Shown here: one piece after another, positions 9,263-21,309 of the stretch
Position numbering within the stretch: position 1 is the first letter of the stretch
Layout of the letters: every line of letters begins with the position of its first letter
Source of the DNA: Eremothecium cymbalariae DBVPG#7215
Lineage: Eukaryota > Ascomycota > Saccharomycetes > Saccharomycetales > Saccharomycetaceae
NCBI RefSeq assembly: GCF_000235365.1
Contig: NC_016452.1
Coordinates: 1,164,001-1,228,000, forward strand
Reading direction: 5' to 3'
Length of the DNA: 64,000 bases
The notes under the pieces: generated by a model
Databases searched by the model: none
What the model was told of the DNA's origin: nothing
Seen by the model: the letters and a program-made list of their open reading frames with translations, nothing else
Program-made: the position numbers and the translations under genes

Positions 9263-11143
9263 TCACTCCTTAATCGCGTAAGATCTCTTGAATCTATCGT
9301 CAACACCGGTTAGATAATACGTGCCAGGTTGCAATAAGTCTATGGAGCCCTTGGGAGTGTATGGTTTCTTCAAGTGGGCCTGTTCTCTTAAGCCTATAGT
9401 CCTCTCGAATTCTTGTGGGGTTTCAGTTGTTCTCGAGTTTAGTTTTTGGTCAAGATCCAAAACCTTGGTAATGTATTTGACGTCACCCACAACTTTTGCA
9501 CTGAACAACGAAGCGGCTAGGCCGGAGCCGTAAGAGAACATGCCGATACGCTTACCCTGTAGAGCGTCACTCCCGGCGTAGAATAGAAGAGATGCCAATG
9601 CGGCGTAGAGGGAACCGGTGTACATGTTCCCGGTGTTAGTAGGGACAATCAAGGAAGGTGCAACCTTCCCTGCGTGTAGTGGTTTAGCAATGTTCAGAAA
9701 GACCTTTTCTATGGCTTTGCTAGTTAAGGAGGATTCGTAGTCAACTTGAGCTAGTTCAGCGTCAGCGTCTGGGTACAAGGATTGGTTAGCTCTAAAGTCA
9801 TTGTACAACAACCTGCTGTAGGACTTAGTGACCAATTTGCAAGTTGGCACGTGAAAGACGTTGTAATCAAAGAAAGATGCAACGCCAACGGCTTCTGGGC
9901 CAGCAGGATTTTCTGCCAGACCCTTGTCGACGGCCTTCTTAGAATAAGCTCTGTAAGCCTGATCTAAAGCCTTGACGTAACAGATCAAAGAGAACTGACC
10001 TTCTACATACGGATATTCACTCGTGAAATCTGGTTTATAGAAATCGTACGCATGCTCCATGTAAGAACCTCTCACTGAGTCGAAAACAATAGGAGCATCC
10101 GGACCGATCCAAAGAGCAACTGTGCCGGCTCCACCAGTGGGTCTCGCAGCGCCTTTGTCGTAAATCGCAATATCACCACACACCACAATAGCGTCCCGCC
10201 CATCCCAAGCGCTGGATTCGACCCAATTCAACGAATTGAACAACGCATTAGTACCACCGTAACAAGCGTTAATCGTATCGATCCCTTCCATATCCGAATT
10301 CTCTCCAAACAACTGTGTTAGCACAGATTTCACAGACTTGGATTTGTCCAACAACGTTTCAGTACCAACTTCCAACCTACCAATATTCTTGGCATCAATA
10401 CCGTAGTTCTTTAACAACCGAGAACATACCGTCAAACACATCGAATAGATATCCTCCCTATCCGAAACAAATCCCATGTTCGTCTGCCCCAACCCAATGG
10501 TGTACTTCCCCTGAGACACCCCATCGTAAGACTCCAAAGCCGTCTGATTGACACACTGCATGCATACCGCTTACTGTTAGTATATGTATAACGACTCGAA
10601 GCAACGCTAAAACACCCATTTCAGCCACTGGATAGCCGCTGTTGATACCGCCTACCGCAGGGATTAGGTCAAGAACGAAATTGTGCCCACAACCCATACA
10701 AAACTTGCTTGCAGCGCAGAACATATGCAAGACAAAATGGAAAAACACACTCCCTCCTCCTTTTTCCTTAAAAAATAAAAACAAGTTGGAATTGAACCAA
10801 CCTTAATTCCACTTAGTCTTGATATCTTCTGATCCTTCCTGCCTACCGCAAACTTGCTTCAAAAAACAACCTAACACATAAAATAAAAATAAAAATGTAA
10901 AACCAGATACGATCCACTCCTCCCGTTCAAACTGTTTCTTTCAAAATGGACCTAACCCAGTATCAAGAGCCGCCTCTTCCTTTCGAGCTTTCCGGGGTTC
11001 TGCAAGTAACATTAACAACTGAATCATCTTAAACATACCTGTGAAGGAATATAAATCTCAATACCTTTGATACCAATATTTTGAGGTCTTGGAGGCTGTG
11101 CCTCTATCTTTTGTTTCTTTGGTTGAGTAGGGTCTGTCATCAT
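9263..11143 (-). CDS. ERG13: HMG-CoA synthase (two exons)
   Basis: Condenses acetyl-CoA with acetoacetyl-CoA to form HMG-CoA, the second step of the mevalonate/ergosterol pathway. Exon 1 is 11143-11039 (35 codons from ATGATG, ending IYIPSQ). Exon 2 is 10555-9263 (starting CVNQTALE). The 483-nt intron is phase 0. The spliced protein is 465 aa. The catalytic triad by family position is Glu97 (LEVGTET), Cys133 (NACYGG) and His270 (VFHVPT). The joint restores the conserved IYIP(S/T)QCVNQ segment exactly, and the frame upstream of the exon-2 acceptor is otherwise unrelated. S. cerevisiae ERG13 is a single exon. A sterol response element lies at 11604-11610. Confidence 0.95.
10556..11038 (-). other. 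ERG13: Spliceosomal intron of ERG13
   Basis: The 5' splice site GTATGT lies at 11038-11033, the canonical branch site TACTAAC at 10582-10576, and the 3' splice site at the CAG ending at 10556, about 20 nt past the branch site. Length is 483 nt and phase 0, within the size range of yeast introns with regulatory roles. A pyrimidine-rich stretch on the intron strand and a short T-arm-like element near 10783-10799 are present, but no snoRNA could be recognised. Confidence 0.93.
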
Positions 11144-11603
11144 AACAAATTTAAAAGAATTTCTAATCAGTTCTTGGAACTCTTGTTTGAGATTATAATT
11201 ACTGAATCTTGCTTTGTTTATATATATATAGGTGTTGTGAGTATGCAATGATCGTTACGATAGATATCAAATATTATTAAAAAATTGGTTTTTTAAGACA
11301 AATCTTTTTTGAAGAAAATCGAACGGAAGACCTAAAATTAATGAGAGAAGCGAAAGCAATTAATTAATTGCTTTACAGATTGAACGTTAAGTGTGCTGTA
11401 TCGTAATGAAGTGGGAGTAGTAGTGTCTAAAGCAAAGTATGCAAGAATACATAAAAGAAAAGCCGCATCTGTTCTTAATAAGCGGTTTAGTTAGATGGCT
11501 AGTGGTAAGAAACCGAAATTTTTTATTGTCGTTCGCCACCTTATAGAAGTAGTAGCGGGAATGATAGCGGTAGCTTCTCGTTTAAATGGCGAGCTGACGG
11601 TAT

Positions 11604-11610
11604 TATACGA
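11604..11610 (-). promoter_or_regulatory. Sterol response element (Upc2/Ecm22 site) upstream of ERG13
   Basis: TATACGA on the plus strand is TCGTATA on the ERG13 strand, an exact match to the yeast SRE core. It lies 461 bp upstream of the ERG13 ATG, a usual place for sterol control of ERG genes. A 7-bp match can occur by chance, so the support comes from the gene it precedes. Confidence 0.55.
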
Positions 11611-12052
11611 AGTGCAGTAACATGATAATGCCCAGATAACTAACAGCAGTATTGGAGATAGAAAAAGGGCATCGCTCGTACACGGGCGATGCCTGTATCA
11701 CGAGGTATTCGAGTTTTTCGATGCGTTAACGAGTGATACGAGGTGTTATATATAAGGAGGGGAAGGCAGAAACGTGATCATATAGAATGCGTTTTGTTAG
11801 GAGATATGTATATATCTGTGTGTATAAATACGACTAGAGAGAAAGTGCCGGAGTGCCTGCTTCTCAGGATAGCTAGTCTTGCGGAATATGCTGATCTTGT
11901 ATGTGGTCACGTGATCTGAAATGTCGTTCTCTCGTTCGATGACTTAAATATATCGTCGTCATCGTCATCATGGTCATCATAAAACGGTTCATGAAGATGG
12001 AAATCGCTTATGGTTGGTATTTATTATTTATTAGGTCCAAACATATCCCAGC

Positions 12053-12785
12053 CTACACTGTATCCGAGTTGTAACTTTCCAGAGATTGGTGCTGTTGCGA
12101 TCTCGTGAAACTCGTGTCATGACAGACACGGCCACCTTTCCATATACATTCAGTTCCAAAGATGTTCACAGACTTCATTTTAGGCTTGACCCAAGCTTGC
12201 CCTGCGGAACCTTCAGGGATTGGACACCTTTCGAAGCCGCCCTTGTATACAATGTCGATGACATTTTCCTGTAGGTCGTTTTCACACATGGAGGCCAGTC
12301 AAATTTATGAGAGCCAGCTGATTAGAATACAAAAGTTGTACCCAGGGTAGTATGTCCATTGAAAGTCCTTTAGCGCAACAACTTGCCACAATCCGTTCCG
12401 ACTACCATTCCCGAGGGTCATTGAGTCTCCAAACTTCAAGCCAAGTATCGCCTCTTGGGCTCAACTTTGACCCTGGATTTGCCAATTGTGTACCGGAGCC
12501 AGTTACGTTGTCCAGCTGTAGATTTGGCTGATATGGGTTTTTGGTCTTCATGACGTGCTGTTTCACAGCTATGAACGCTCCATTGTTCACGATGACTTCA
12601 TGATCTTGAACAAGCTGGGCAATGGTATCGTTTAATCCTTGAGAAGTAAGATCACCGTCAACGTGGCATACCGAGAAGCCCAGTAGGGAATCTTGACAAG
12701 AAGCTGCATTGACACCTTCAGCAAATTCTTGTATAGCAGCTAAAACATTTTTCAGCGTAGCCAAAGCAAGGACGCCTGTCATCAA
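12053..12785 (-). pseudogene. Broken gene remnant, unrecognised family
   Basis: Two open stretches in different minus-strand frames: 12785-12402 (127 codons, headed by TTG and then ATG) and 12289-12053 (78 codons from ATG). The first ends at a TAG, but its frame stays open for about 45 codons beyond that stop. It then meets a TGA close to the ATG at 12289, where the second frame takes over. This pattern suggests one former gene broken by a nonsense mutation and a frameshift. The upstream stretch has a hydrophobic segment and Cys residues, so a secreted product is conceivable. I do not recognise the family. The translated text has mixed, protein-like composition rather than low complexity. Confidence 0.45.
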
Positions 12786-13430
12786 GCTACGCTTGGGAAC
12801 CCTTGTGCTTCCAAATTTGATAGCTCAAATTGTCTTCCTAAAGGATGTGAAATTTTCATGCTCAGGGTATGCCAACATCGGGGATGAGAATAAGCCAGGA
12901 TGGGAATTTTTTTTCATCCTGGTATTATTACCGAATTACGCATAAACAGTAGACATCAGCAGGCTATGTTTTAGTATTTCCTAGGTTCTCGTTTGTTACT
13001 GAGGGTGATGGCGAGTACCCTCTTGTGTTGGTTAACAAAATTCAAACGTGTAGCGCTGTATTAAGATTCTGCTGCTGACTACGAATTCCGACAGTAATCT
13101 TAGCTCTATAGAACCGCAGTTCCAATTCTTTAAACCTAAATTGAATCATTCAGTTGCAAGCTTCGTATAATAAAACACCATAAGACTTTATCCAAACACT
13201 TTAATCCTTTAGTTTAATGAATTTCATCGAGCAGATGAGCACCACAAAACATTCCTCCAGTTAAGCATGATCTGTTCCTCAATTACTGACAGCCACTCAC
13301 GCAAAGTCCCGTTATAAAATCGATACACGAAGCATTCCCCTCTCACCTAAGACATACTCGAATGCAATAAACTTCTTACAGCACAACAGGCTTTAATATG
13401 GTCAGGTTGCCTGTTGCGAGCATGCATTTC

Positions 13431-13690
<260 letters not shown>

Positions 13691-14438
13691 TAACAATAAA
13701 AGACTCATGGCGCCAAATATCTGAACAAATGCACTCCCAGTAGGTGGTTAATAAGCAACCGCTGCTCACACACCATTTACTATCCCAGGGATTCTACTGA
13801 ATATTCCCTTTGCCGTAATTGGGAGTTTTATTTCCCGGCTATTTCCAGCTATTAGTAATTGATGCCCTCCTAACTGCAGGTCAATTAAGGTTGCAGCAGC
13901 CTGCGATGTACCAGAAATCACCGCAATAAATGGATTTCGCCCAGCCTAGTGGTTAGTGTACCCAGCAACTTGTGTTCCTTAGTAACATTACCTTCTCTAA
14001 CTTGGCACGCAGAGACTGCAGCCGGATTTGTTGCAACAAGTGTTCCGTTTACCTGCTTCATAATACCATCTGTTTCATGCATGCTCCCCGTGCATATATA
14101 TAACTGACATCCGAAAACTGTAGTTGACCAGATCAAGAGAGCACATCATTATTAAAATCCTACCATTAATTGTTCACTGATCACTTAATTTACATCTTAA
14201 CTAAATAGTAACATCTCAGAGTCGCATTATCCGCATCCACGTATCTACTCTCGGAATCAGGAACACAAAGAGTGTCAAGCATATATCCTATGTAAAATAG
14301 ATATTAATACTAGTTGATAAGACAGGAATCGTTCAACGTTCCCAACGGGTTTCCAAACGTCATCTACAATCAATCACGTGATGAATTAGCTGCTCAACAT
14401 ATCAATGTATCCCCATGGTTGACACACATATGTTATTA

Positions 14439-14546
14439 GGGCGTGTGGTCTAGTGGTATGATTCTCGCTTTGGGCGAAGCCTAGCTGAAACTGGGTTAAA
14501 CTACTAAGCATGCGAGAGGCCCTGGGTTCAATTCCCAGCTCGCCCC
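14439..14546 (+). tRNA. tRNA-Pro (UGG) with a 36-nt intron
   Basis: A 108-nt gene; the mature tRNA is 72 nt. The acceptor arm is GGGCGTG with 3' CTCGCCC. The anticodon TGG lies at 14471-14473 and G37 at 14474. The intron occupies 14475-14510, the usual 37/38 position. The T arm is CCTGGGTTCAATTCCCAGC. Sequence outside the intron is virtually that of S. cerevisiae tRNA-Pro(UGG). A T8 tract at 14553-14560 is the terminator. Only 90 bp separate it from the COQ5 ATG on the same strand. Confidence 0.97.
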
Positions 14547-14621
14547 AATTTATTTTTTTTCATTTTAGTTTTCCTTTTTTGTATCTACTAATGGAGTCAT
14601 TTTTCACTAATGCAACTTTAA

Positions 14622-15596
<975 letters not shown>

Positions 15597-15647
15597 AAAG
15601 CCTTTCCCTGGAGTAAAGTTAATAATGTAGGGCTTCGTCATTAGGTA

Positions 15648-15650
<3 letters not shown>

Positions 15651-15679
<29 letters not shown>

Positions 15680-15680
15680 G
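15651..15680. repeat. (TA)n tract between COQ5 and the BUL gene
   Basis: An alternating TA run of roughly 27 bp in the short convergent 3' intergenic space. It probably acts in 3'-end formation of one or both genes. A similar shorter TA run lies downstream of FCP1 near 27180. Confidence 0.8.
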
Positions 15681-15733
15681 CGTATTATGATATCTGTACG
15701 TCGTGTCGTTGGAAGAGAATGTCTTCCGCTACA

Positions 15734-18365
15734 CTATGCTTCTAGTAACCTAATATTTACAGGTATGTCCAACGATGCAGTTCCTATATGACCCTCAAAC
15801 TTGACGTTAACCCGGAGACAGTAAAGCCTAGAGCATAAGCAACTCTCAAAACTAGGCACCAGAGTCTCCTTAATATCTTGATTTAGAACTAGATTAACAT
15901 CCACCTCACGCTCGTACTGGGCCTCTGCTGTTTTTACCCAATTATGTATAATTTGACTTCTGAATAAGGCGGCTTGAGGTGTGCTCGTATGAAAGTTGCT
16001 AGAACCGCTAAAAGTTGCAGATAAGAGGTTGCTAGCAGAATTGCTTTTTGATGGACACAAGGTTGTATCGTCATCTGCACTCTTTAAAGTTCGAATCTGC
16101 TCTTTGAAAACATGGTGAAGCTCACGAAAATCCACCCTAAAGTTTGCCAAACATTCTACGTCATGAAGCACCTGATTCGATATAAAGTCCGTGAAATTCA
16201 GTTCCCTTTGGGTGCTAACCCGTCGAGATAAATTGTAGAGCTCATTCAATTCAAAATAATTTTGGGCAAAGCGCTCTTGATACTTCAGTATCGTACTCAA
16301 ATATCCGCTGTAGAGTTGATTGATTTTAGAAACTTTATCGTTTTTCAATAAGAGTTGCGCATCCAATTTTATTGGTATTGAATTCACAGACCTGCTAGTC
16401 AAAAAAATCAACTCAGTGGTCACTGCAACGATTTCTGGGGGTTCGTGTGGTTCGCTGTTATTGGATTGAATGCATTTCAGCCGTATACTAACCTTATCAA
16501 GGATTCTCTTTTCAAAATCTGATAGGTATTCCCTAAGTAACTTCCAATTTTTTTGATCATGTTTATTTTTGTTTTCCAACTTATTAGTTTTCTTGAGAAG
16601 AGACGGCTGTAGATAAAGGCAATCCGTCCTTTGGTATATCAGCTGATAGCACGATAATACCTGATTTTATTGCGCCTAGTTGATCTGTTTTAATTCCTGA
16701 CTTCAGCCCAGAAAATATACTTTTTTTCTTGCTACTTTTACTTTCCGATTTACAACAGTAATTGAATTCTGATTCGACAACTTGATCGCTATCAGAGGAG
16801 AGAGTTTTAGTATCATTCAGTGGGAATGAGTGTCGGTCATTCAAAAGATTGTCGATATGCAGTTGACGAAGTTTAGAGTTTAGAATGTCGTCCGAGTTTT
16901 CAATGAGGTCATCAGCAATAGTGCCACTTATGTCGGTGCCTTGAACATCTTGACTTCGAATCTTTTCATGGGCTTCCAACCTTTTAAATACAAGTTCTAA
17001 TGCTGATATTTTTTTTTGAATAGACTTATTAAAGTCATCCAGTTGTTTTGAAGATTTTTGTTGTCCAACTAACGGTTGGTTGAATCCAAATGGTATAAAT
17101 CTAAGATTATATTCTTTTTCCCTCATTATATTCAGCTTCCCAGATTTTGAGTCTTTACCCACTATTTTAGCATCCACAGCATAGTTTATAGAAACAGCTT
17201 CGCTGACAAGATCGTTTGTCAATATTGGAGACCCTTTAGTGCCTAAATGGCCATAACCAAGCAACGGGTTAGTTCTAATTGACGAATATTTGCCATTAGA
17301 TTTGAATTTGTCGATACCAAAACTGGGTGGCATCAGACAGTGAGAAAACTGTTCATGCTTGCAAGACACATCTAGGAGCCGCATTGGAAATTTGAACATG
17401 AAAAATTTTTTGTACTTCACTCCCGGTTCAAGAATTCTAGTATTGTTCAAGCCAATGACACAGCTGTCGTAATCCTTCGTACCATATGTATACGCAAGGC
17501 CAGATGCAGACTCCACACAAGCATATGACCAACTAGCTGCGATATCTACCATACGCAAGAACCGTTTGATTGTACGTTTACCATTCACTTTATCGATGAC
17601 AGTTGCATAGCCTTCCAATGTGACATAAAACATCTCGAACTTCAATGGTTGTGTAGACTTATTTTCGATTACCACATAACCGTTAATTATATCCCCGGAT
17701 GTGTACTCCTTTAATATAGACTCCTCTTCCGGCCTTTTGTCGGGCTTCACAGGGTGCTTGGTGATTCGGATATCAATCTCAACAGGAGTTAGCTTTTTAG
17801 GTAGGCTGTACAACTTCTCAATATTTATATTGTCTGCATCCTGCTCTCCAAGATCATCCTCTATGGGCTCACACCCCACGTCGACAGTCCTAATATTTAC
17901 ATGTTGGGTAGCTAGAGCCTGTAAGTTTAAAAACGAATTCGAAGTGGATGAATCCGCCGTACCAGGGGCAGTAATATTAACACTACTGGAACTCACGCTA
18001 AGTCCACCTGCAGAAGATTCACGACAGGTCTCTTGATAACTCGGTGGAAGATCATGCTGGTCAGCATTCACATTGCCTCTGGGAATATGCCTATGAAGGG
18101 CATTATACATTTGAAACGATGGCAACACATCAAATATCGCTTCCTGTGCACCAACCTGAGGATCCCCATCCAACCCAGCATCAGAGTCCTCTAAAGTAAC
18201 CGAATCACTAGGATGTCTACCATGCTGCTTATTATGTCTGAGCCGTAAAAGACTCGAGGCAGAAGCACTTCTAAAAAATAGCAAAGGTGAAGTAGATCTC
18301 TGTCTGCCCCTATTGACATTATCCGTACTTTGCCGGAGCAAAGATGGTCTGGACCGTTCTGGCAT
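15734..18365 (-). CDS. BUL1: BUL1/BUL2-type Rsp5 ubiquitin-ligase adaptor, frame broken
   Basis: Arrestin-like adaptor that recruits the Rsp5 ubiquitin ligase to plasma-membrane permeases. The ATG is at 18365. A PPSY motif for Rsp5 WW domains lies at residues 107-110. The first frame (18365-16584) stops after 593 codons. The conserved C-terminal part (for example LENKNKHDQKNW) continues in another frame to 15734, about 295 codons. Homology to BUL proteins crosses the junction, so one surplus base lies near 16600-16625 (+1 shift). No known yeast +1 slippery site is visible. Combined length would be ~876 aa (Bul1 976, Bul2 920). It may be a sequence error or a recent mutation. Ancestor of YMR275C and YML111W. 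Confidence 0.85.
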
Positions 18366-18838
18366 TTCCCAATATACAACAAAAAAATTTCACCTATGAT
18401 GGAGAAACAACAACCCGGTTCAGCCTGGTTTGGTCTAAAAAGTTGTTAGCAAATTTCCTTAAAGGCCTTTTTCCAAAAAAACACCCAAAATCCTCCAAAA
18501 TCCAGCTATAACAAAGAAACTATCTCTCCCTATACCACACCAAAATATGTGCCAACTAATTAATACTCAGATTACACGTGTCGAACCTATTTGCCTAGCT
18601 AAATTGGTACTATGTCCTTTAAATTCAACCAGAACAGGTGCTACTGTGATGGCTTTACAAAGTTGAATATTGATTTTTCCGAACTTTTCTGACTCGACGC
18701 AGCCGTTTCCAGGTATCTCCTCCCCTCGAGAGCCTTGTCATTATATATATAATACAAAAGACACGCATGAAATTACATTAGATACATACATAAAAGCCAA
18801 TTTACGGCTTCTATAATTTTACATGACGGCTATTAATT
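18366..18838. other. Intergenic: BUL promoter and CTK3 3' flank
   Basis: Contains ACACGTGT near 18574, a TATATATATAA run near 18741 and T/A-rich stretches. No gene is recognised. Confidence 0.5.
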
Positions 18839-19732
18839 CTATATTTGGTATAGGTAGCTCTCTTGGGCCAACCTATGTAATTGTTTTATGTCCTGATAAT
18901 CATCTCGCGTCATTCCCTTTCTGTTTTGCTCCCATAAGATATCGAACTCGGAGACTTCTAACATGGAATAGTCGCGTTCTGTAAACCACAAGTGCTCCTT
19001 TGATTTTTTATGACGTTCACGGTCATTTTCCATTCGATGGAGTATCGTGTTAGCGCTTGATGATGCCGGTATATTGATTACCCCATGTTGTTTGAAGCAT
19101 TCTTGCAAGAAAATGGCTTTTGTACGTCTATCCACAAGTAAATCTAACGTATCTTTTATGGCATCTTCGCAGCTATCTGCAGGAGAACCCCAATTTAGTT
19201 CGAATGATTTCAGCTTAAGTTTTGAAAATAAATTTTCATCCAGTTTAAATTGGCTTCTTGGACAGGTCAATTTATGCACTTCCGTATCATTGACTTCACC
19301 TATAATTTTCTTTATGTACAAAAAAATGTCAATTGCGATCTGAAGGTTGGTCAACGCTTTCCAGTCGTTCTCAGGCGTGACTAGCTGCACCATTTTGTTC
19401 AGATCTTTCAACAGATAGTCGTGGACCACTCTGCCTGCTACATTGTACTGCCCGTCCATCTCCTTGAGACACCGAGGCCACAGCGACGATATCAAACGGC
19501 TCCAGTAAATAAGTACATTCAATCTGTCCAACGAGTCCATAGACCCTGCTGTCTCGAACAAACAACGATGAAAGTCTTCGTAATGGTCCTCATAATGCAT
19601 CAAATAGAAATGAACTGGGTCTGTTGCCGATGACTGCGCGGTGGAGGGGCTAGTGTCTTTGCTGACATTCAGTGTCTTATGGAGCGTTTTTATAACCTCG
19701 ATGAATTTCAACCTGGCCTCTAGCGAATCCAT
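18839..19732 (-). CDS. CTK3: CTDK-I gamma subunit
   Basis: Subunit of the nuclear CTDK-I kinase (Ctk1-Ctk2-Ctk3), which phosphorylates Ser2 of the RNA polymerase II C-terminal domain. 297 aa (S. cerevisiae 296). The N-terminal MDSLEARLKFIEVIKTL and the HYEDFHRCLFET block of the CID-like fold match the family. The C-terminal segment NTILHRMENDRERHKKSKEHLWF is the conserved Ctk3 C-terminal region. The start is the ATG at 19732. Its neighbours (BUL, DAT1, then TAF8) reproduce YML111W-YML114C. Confidence 0.93.
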   Translation of the reverse strand: MDSLEARLKFIEVIKTLHKTLNVSKDTSPSTAQSSATDPVHFYLMHYEDHYEDFHRCLFETAGSMDSLDRLNVLIYWSRLISSLWPRCLKEMDGQYNVAGRVVHDYLLKDLNKMVQLVTPENDWKALTNLQIAIDIFLYIKKIIGEVNDTEVHKLTCPRSQFKLDENLFSKLKLKSFELNWGSPADSCEDAIKDTLDLLVDRRTKAIFLQECFKQHGVINIPASSSANTILHRMENDRERHKKSKEHLWFTERDYSMLEVSEFDILWEQNRKGMTRDDYQDIKQLHRLAQESYLYQI

Positions 19733-20219
19733 ACTCTAGGTAGGGGGGCAGAACCTGATCTTCCTCTGTTTTACTACTAATGAGTTCATGATAAATGCTT
19801 CCACCAATTTTGACGGAACATTTTTCTTCAACCCTGCGGCGGGCCTCGTCCAAAGGCGCCATTTCGAAGAACATGCTTTCCAAAGCCGTGATGATCACAC
19901 TGAGCATGATCATGGTCATCATCGGGCAGAAACTCAACCCACAGGGCAATTGAGGCTGAAATACACAAGTATGCCGCTGCAGACGATGGATCCGACCATG
20001 CGGTGATGTCGATATACAACTAAAATTTCATTGAGCTGTAGTCTAATGCTAATTATACAATTATTCAAGGTGTCCAAGAATCAGGCGGATAGATGGTGAT
20101 GGAGATGGAGATGGCAGATGGAGATGAAGATGGCAGATGGCAGATGGGGGATAGAGGGAGGGAAGCGGAACTCAAGAAAGAGTAGATGCTCTTGCCCATG
20201 TAGAGCAGAGGCCAGAAAA
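19733..20219. other. Intergenic: CTK3 promoter, DAT1 3' flank, hexamer repeat
   Basis: Contains a GATGGA-type repeat at 20088-20150. An 81-codon minus-strand frame (ATG at 19922) overlaps the CTK3 start; it has a short hydrophobic stretch but no recognisable homologue, and I do not call it a gene. Confidence 0.5.
20088..20150 (+). repeat. Short tandem repeat, GATGGA/GATGGC-like units
   Basis: About ten imperfect hexamers built from GATGGA, GATGGC and AGATGG, just downstream of the DAT1 stop codon. Being a multiple of three, it reads as Asp/Gly/Arg-type text, but no gene uses it. Confidence 0.85.
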
Positions 20220-20804
20220 TCACTGCGTCGTATTTGACGTCGGTACTATATGATCATTATTACCGTTCTGCACGCTAATATCTGCGACATTTACCGTAGC
20301 TGATGTAGGTACAGGGCTTAGTATAGGTCTTTGTAATGACTGGCTATCAATGGGCCATGGTAGGTTTGGCCGCACAATATACGGAACTGGATGTGCCTGA
20401 AGTTGCGGTACCTGTTGTGGAGGCGGCGACTTTCTCAATTTCTCAAATGCATCTAGAACATCTAGTTCATGGTGCCGTATTAAATTTGGAGCCCGTTCAT
20501 TGGTGATATACTGGGCAGGAGATATAAGCGCATTGGGCAACGTTGGCGTAATTACTGGCGTGACCATCTGTCTAACGTAGCCCATATTAGCCATCATCGC
20601 CTGTTCCTCCTTTTTCTTTAAAACCCCCGATTTATTTAAACCCTTAAAGCTCCCATATCCACTAAGTGATGCTGCTCCCATCGCATCTATCGCCTGCCGT
20701 TTCTTGCGTCCACTTCCCGGTTTCCTGCCTTCCAGTAAGGTCTTGGCCTTCCCAGGCTTGCGCCCACTACCAGGCTTCCTTCCCTGAGCTAGAGTCTTCG
20801 CCAT
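20220..20804 (-). CDS. DAT1: Datin, oligo(dA).oligo(dT)-binding protein
   Basis: DNA-binding protein that recognises the minor groove of A-tracts. 194 aa from the ATG at 20804 (S. cerevisiae 248); the frame is open to 20846 only through a GTG. The N-terminus MAKTLAQGRKPGSGRKPG carries the GRKPG pentads that bind DNA. A second GRKPGSGRKKR copy lies at residues 26-36. The rest is Pro/Gln/Asn-rich and shorter than in S. cerevisiae. It is divergent from DSK2. Confidence 0.9.
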   Translation of the reverse strand: MAKTLAQGRKPGSGRKPGKAKTLLEGRKPGSGRKKRQAIDAMGAASLSGYGSFKGLNKSGVLKKKEEQAMMANMGYVRQMVTPVITPTLPNALISPAQYITNERAPNLIRHHELDVLDAFEKLRKSPPPQQVPQLQAHPVPYIVRPNLPWPIDSQSLQRPILSPVPTSATVNVADISVQNGNNDHIVPTSNTTQ

Positions 20805-21309
20805 ACTACAACCTAATCTATCCTGTAATCCACGGGTTCCTTGCACTTGGTCCTAATAATATATATTAGTTTGAGCAACCTCAACCCTGTCACAAATTCT
20901 GAATGGTAAACTAAATTCCTCGAGCTATTTGGGTTATTACTTTTTTTAAAGAAACATGTGAGGCGTATGGGTGCAACTTACGCACGTGATGCATATATGC
21001 TTCTGTTATGATAGTGCCTATTAAAGGGCCTCTGGAGCACTTCAACCATCAATGAAACAGTAGATCAGTTCAATGGCTCGAGGGTTCCACTTCAAGGGCT
21101 CTTATTATATTGTTTTTCTCGTAAATTTAGGATTGCTGGGCTCTAGTTGCCACCGGAAGGAGGAAAAGTTACCACGTCGGACGAAGATGCCGTGAAGATA
21201 CACTGAAAATAGTGCTGTAAAATCAACTTCATAGTAGTGGGTTTGGACAGAAATAACACGGCAGTAATAGTTTCGAGTTAGCTGTGTCTTAGTGTGTGCC
21301 AGTTAAGTT
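20805..21309. promoter_or_regulatory. Divergent DAT1/DSK2 promoter region
   Basis: 505 bp shared between two divergent genes. Contains CACGTGATGC near 20982 (E-box) and a proteasome-associated-element-like site at 21147-21154. A T8/A3 stretch at 20940 may matter for nucleosome exclusion. Confidence 0.5.
21147..21154 (-). promoter_or_regulatory. PACE-like Rpn4 site upstream of DSK2
   Basis: TTGCCACC on the plus strand is GGTGGCAA on the minus strand, eight of the nine bases of the Rpn4 element GGTGGCAAA (the ninth base is C). It lies 156 bp upstream of the DSK2 ATG. DSK2 encodes a proteasome shuttle, so control by Rpn4 would make sense, but this is inference. Confidence 0.45.

Noticed and set aside
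10780..10800. Perfect T-arm-like GTTGG-TTCAATT-CCAAC on the minus strand within the ERG13 intron, followed by a T run
   Set aside because: No box A, no acceptor or anticodon arms at the required distances; probably chance.
16584..16640. Programmed +1 frameshift in the BUL gene like those of Ty1, ABP140, EST3 or OAZ1
   Set aside because: None of the known slippery heptamers (CTTAGGC, CTTAGTT, GCGTGAC) occurs near the junction.
18570..18695. Centromere-like arrangement: ACACGTGT followed ~110 bp later by ATTTTTCCGAAC
   Set aside because: The stretch between is not the AT-rich CDEII expected, the CDEIII match is only a core TTCCGAA, and no centromere is expected between BUL and CTK3 orthologues.
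19677..19922. 81-codon minus-strand frame with a hydrophobic segment, overlapping the start of CTK3
   Set aside because: No recognisable homologue, overlaps a confirmed gene start by 56 nt in another frame, and frames of this size arise by chance.
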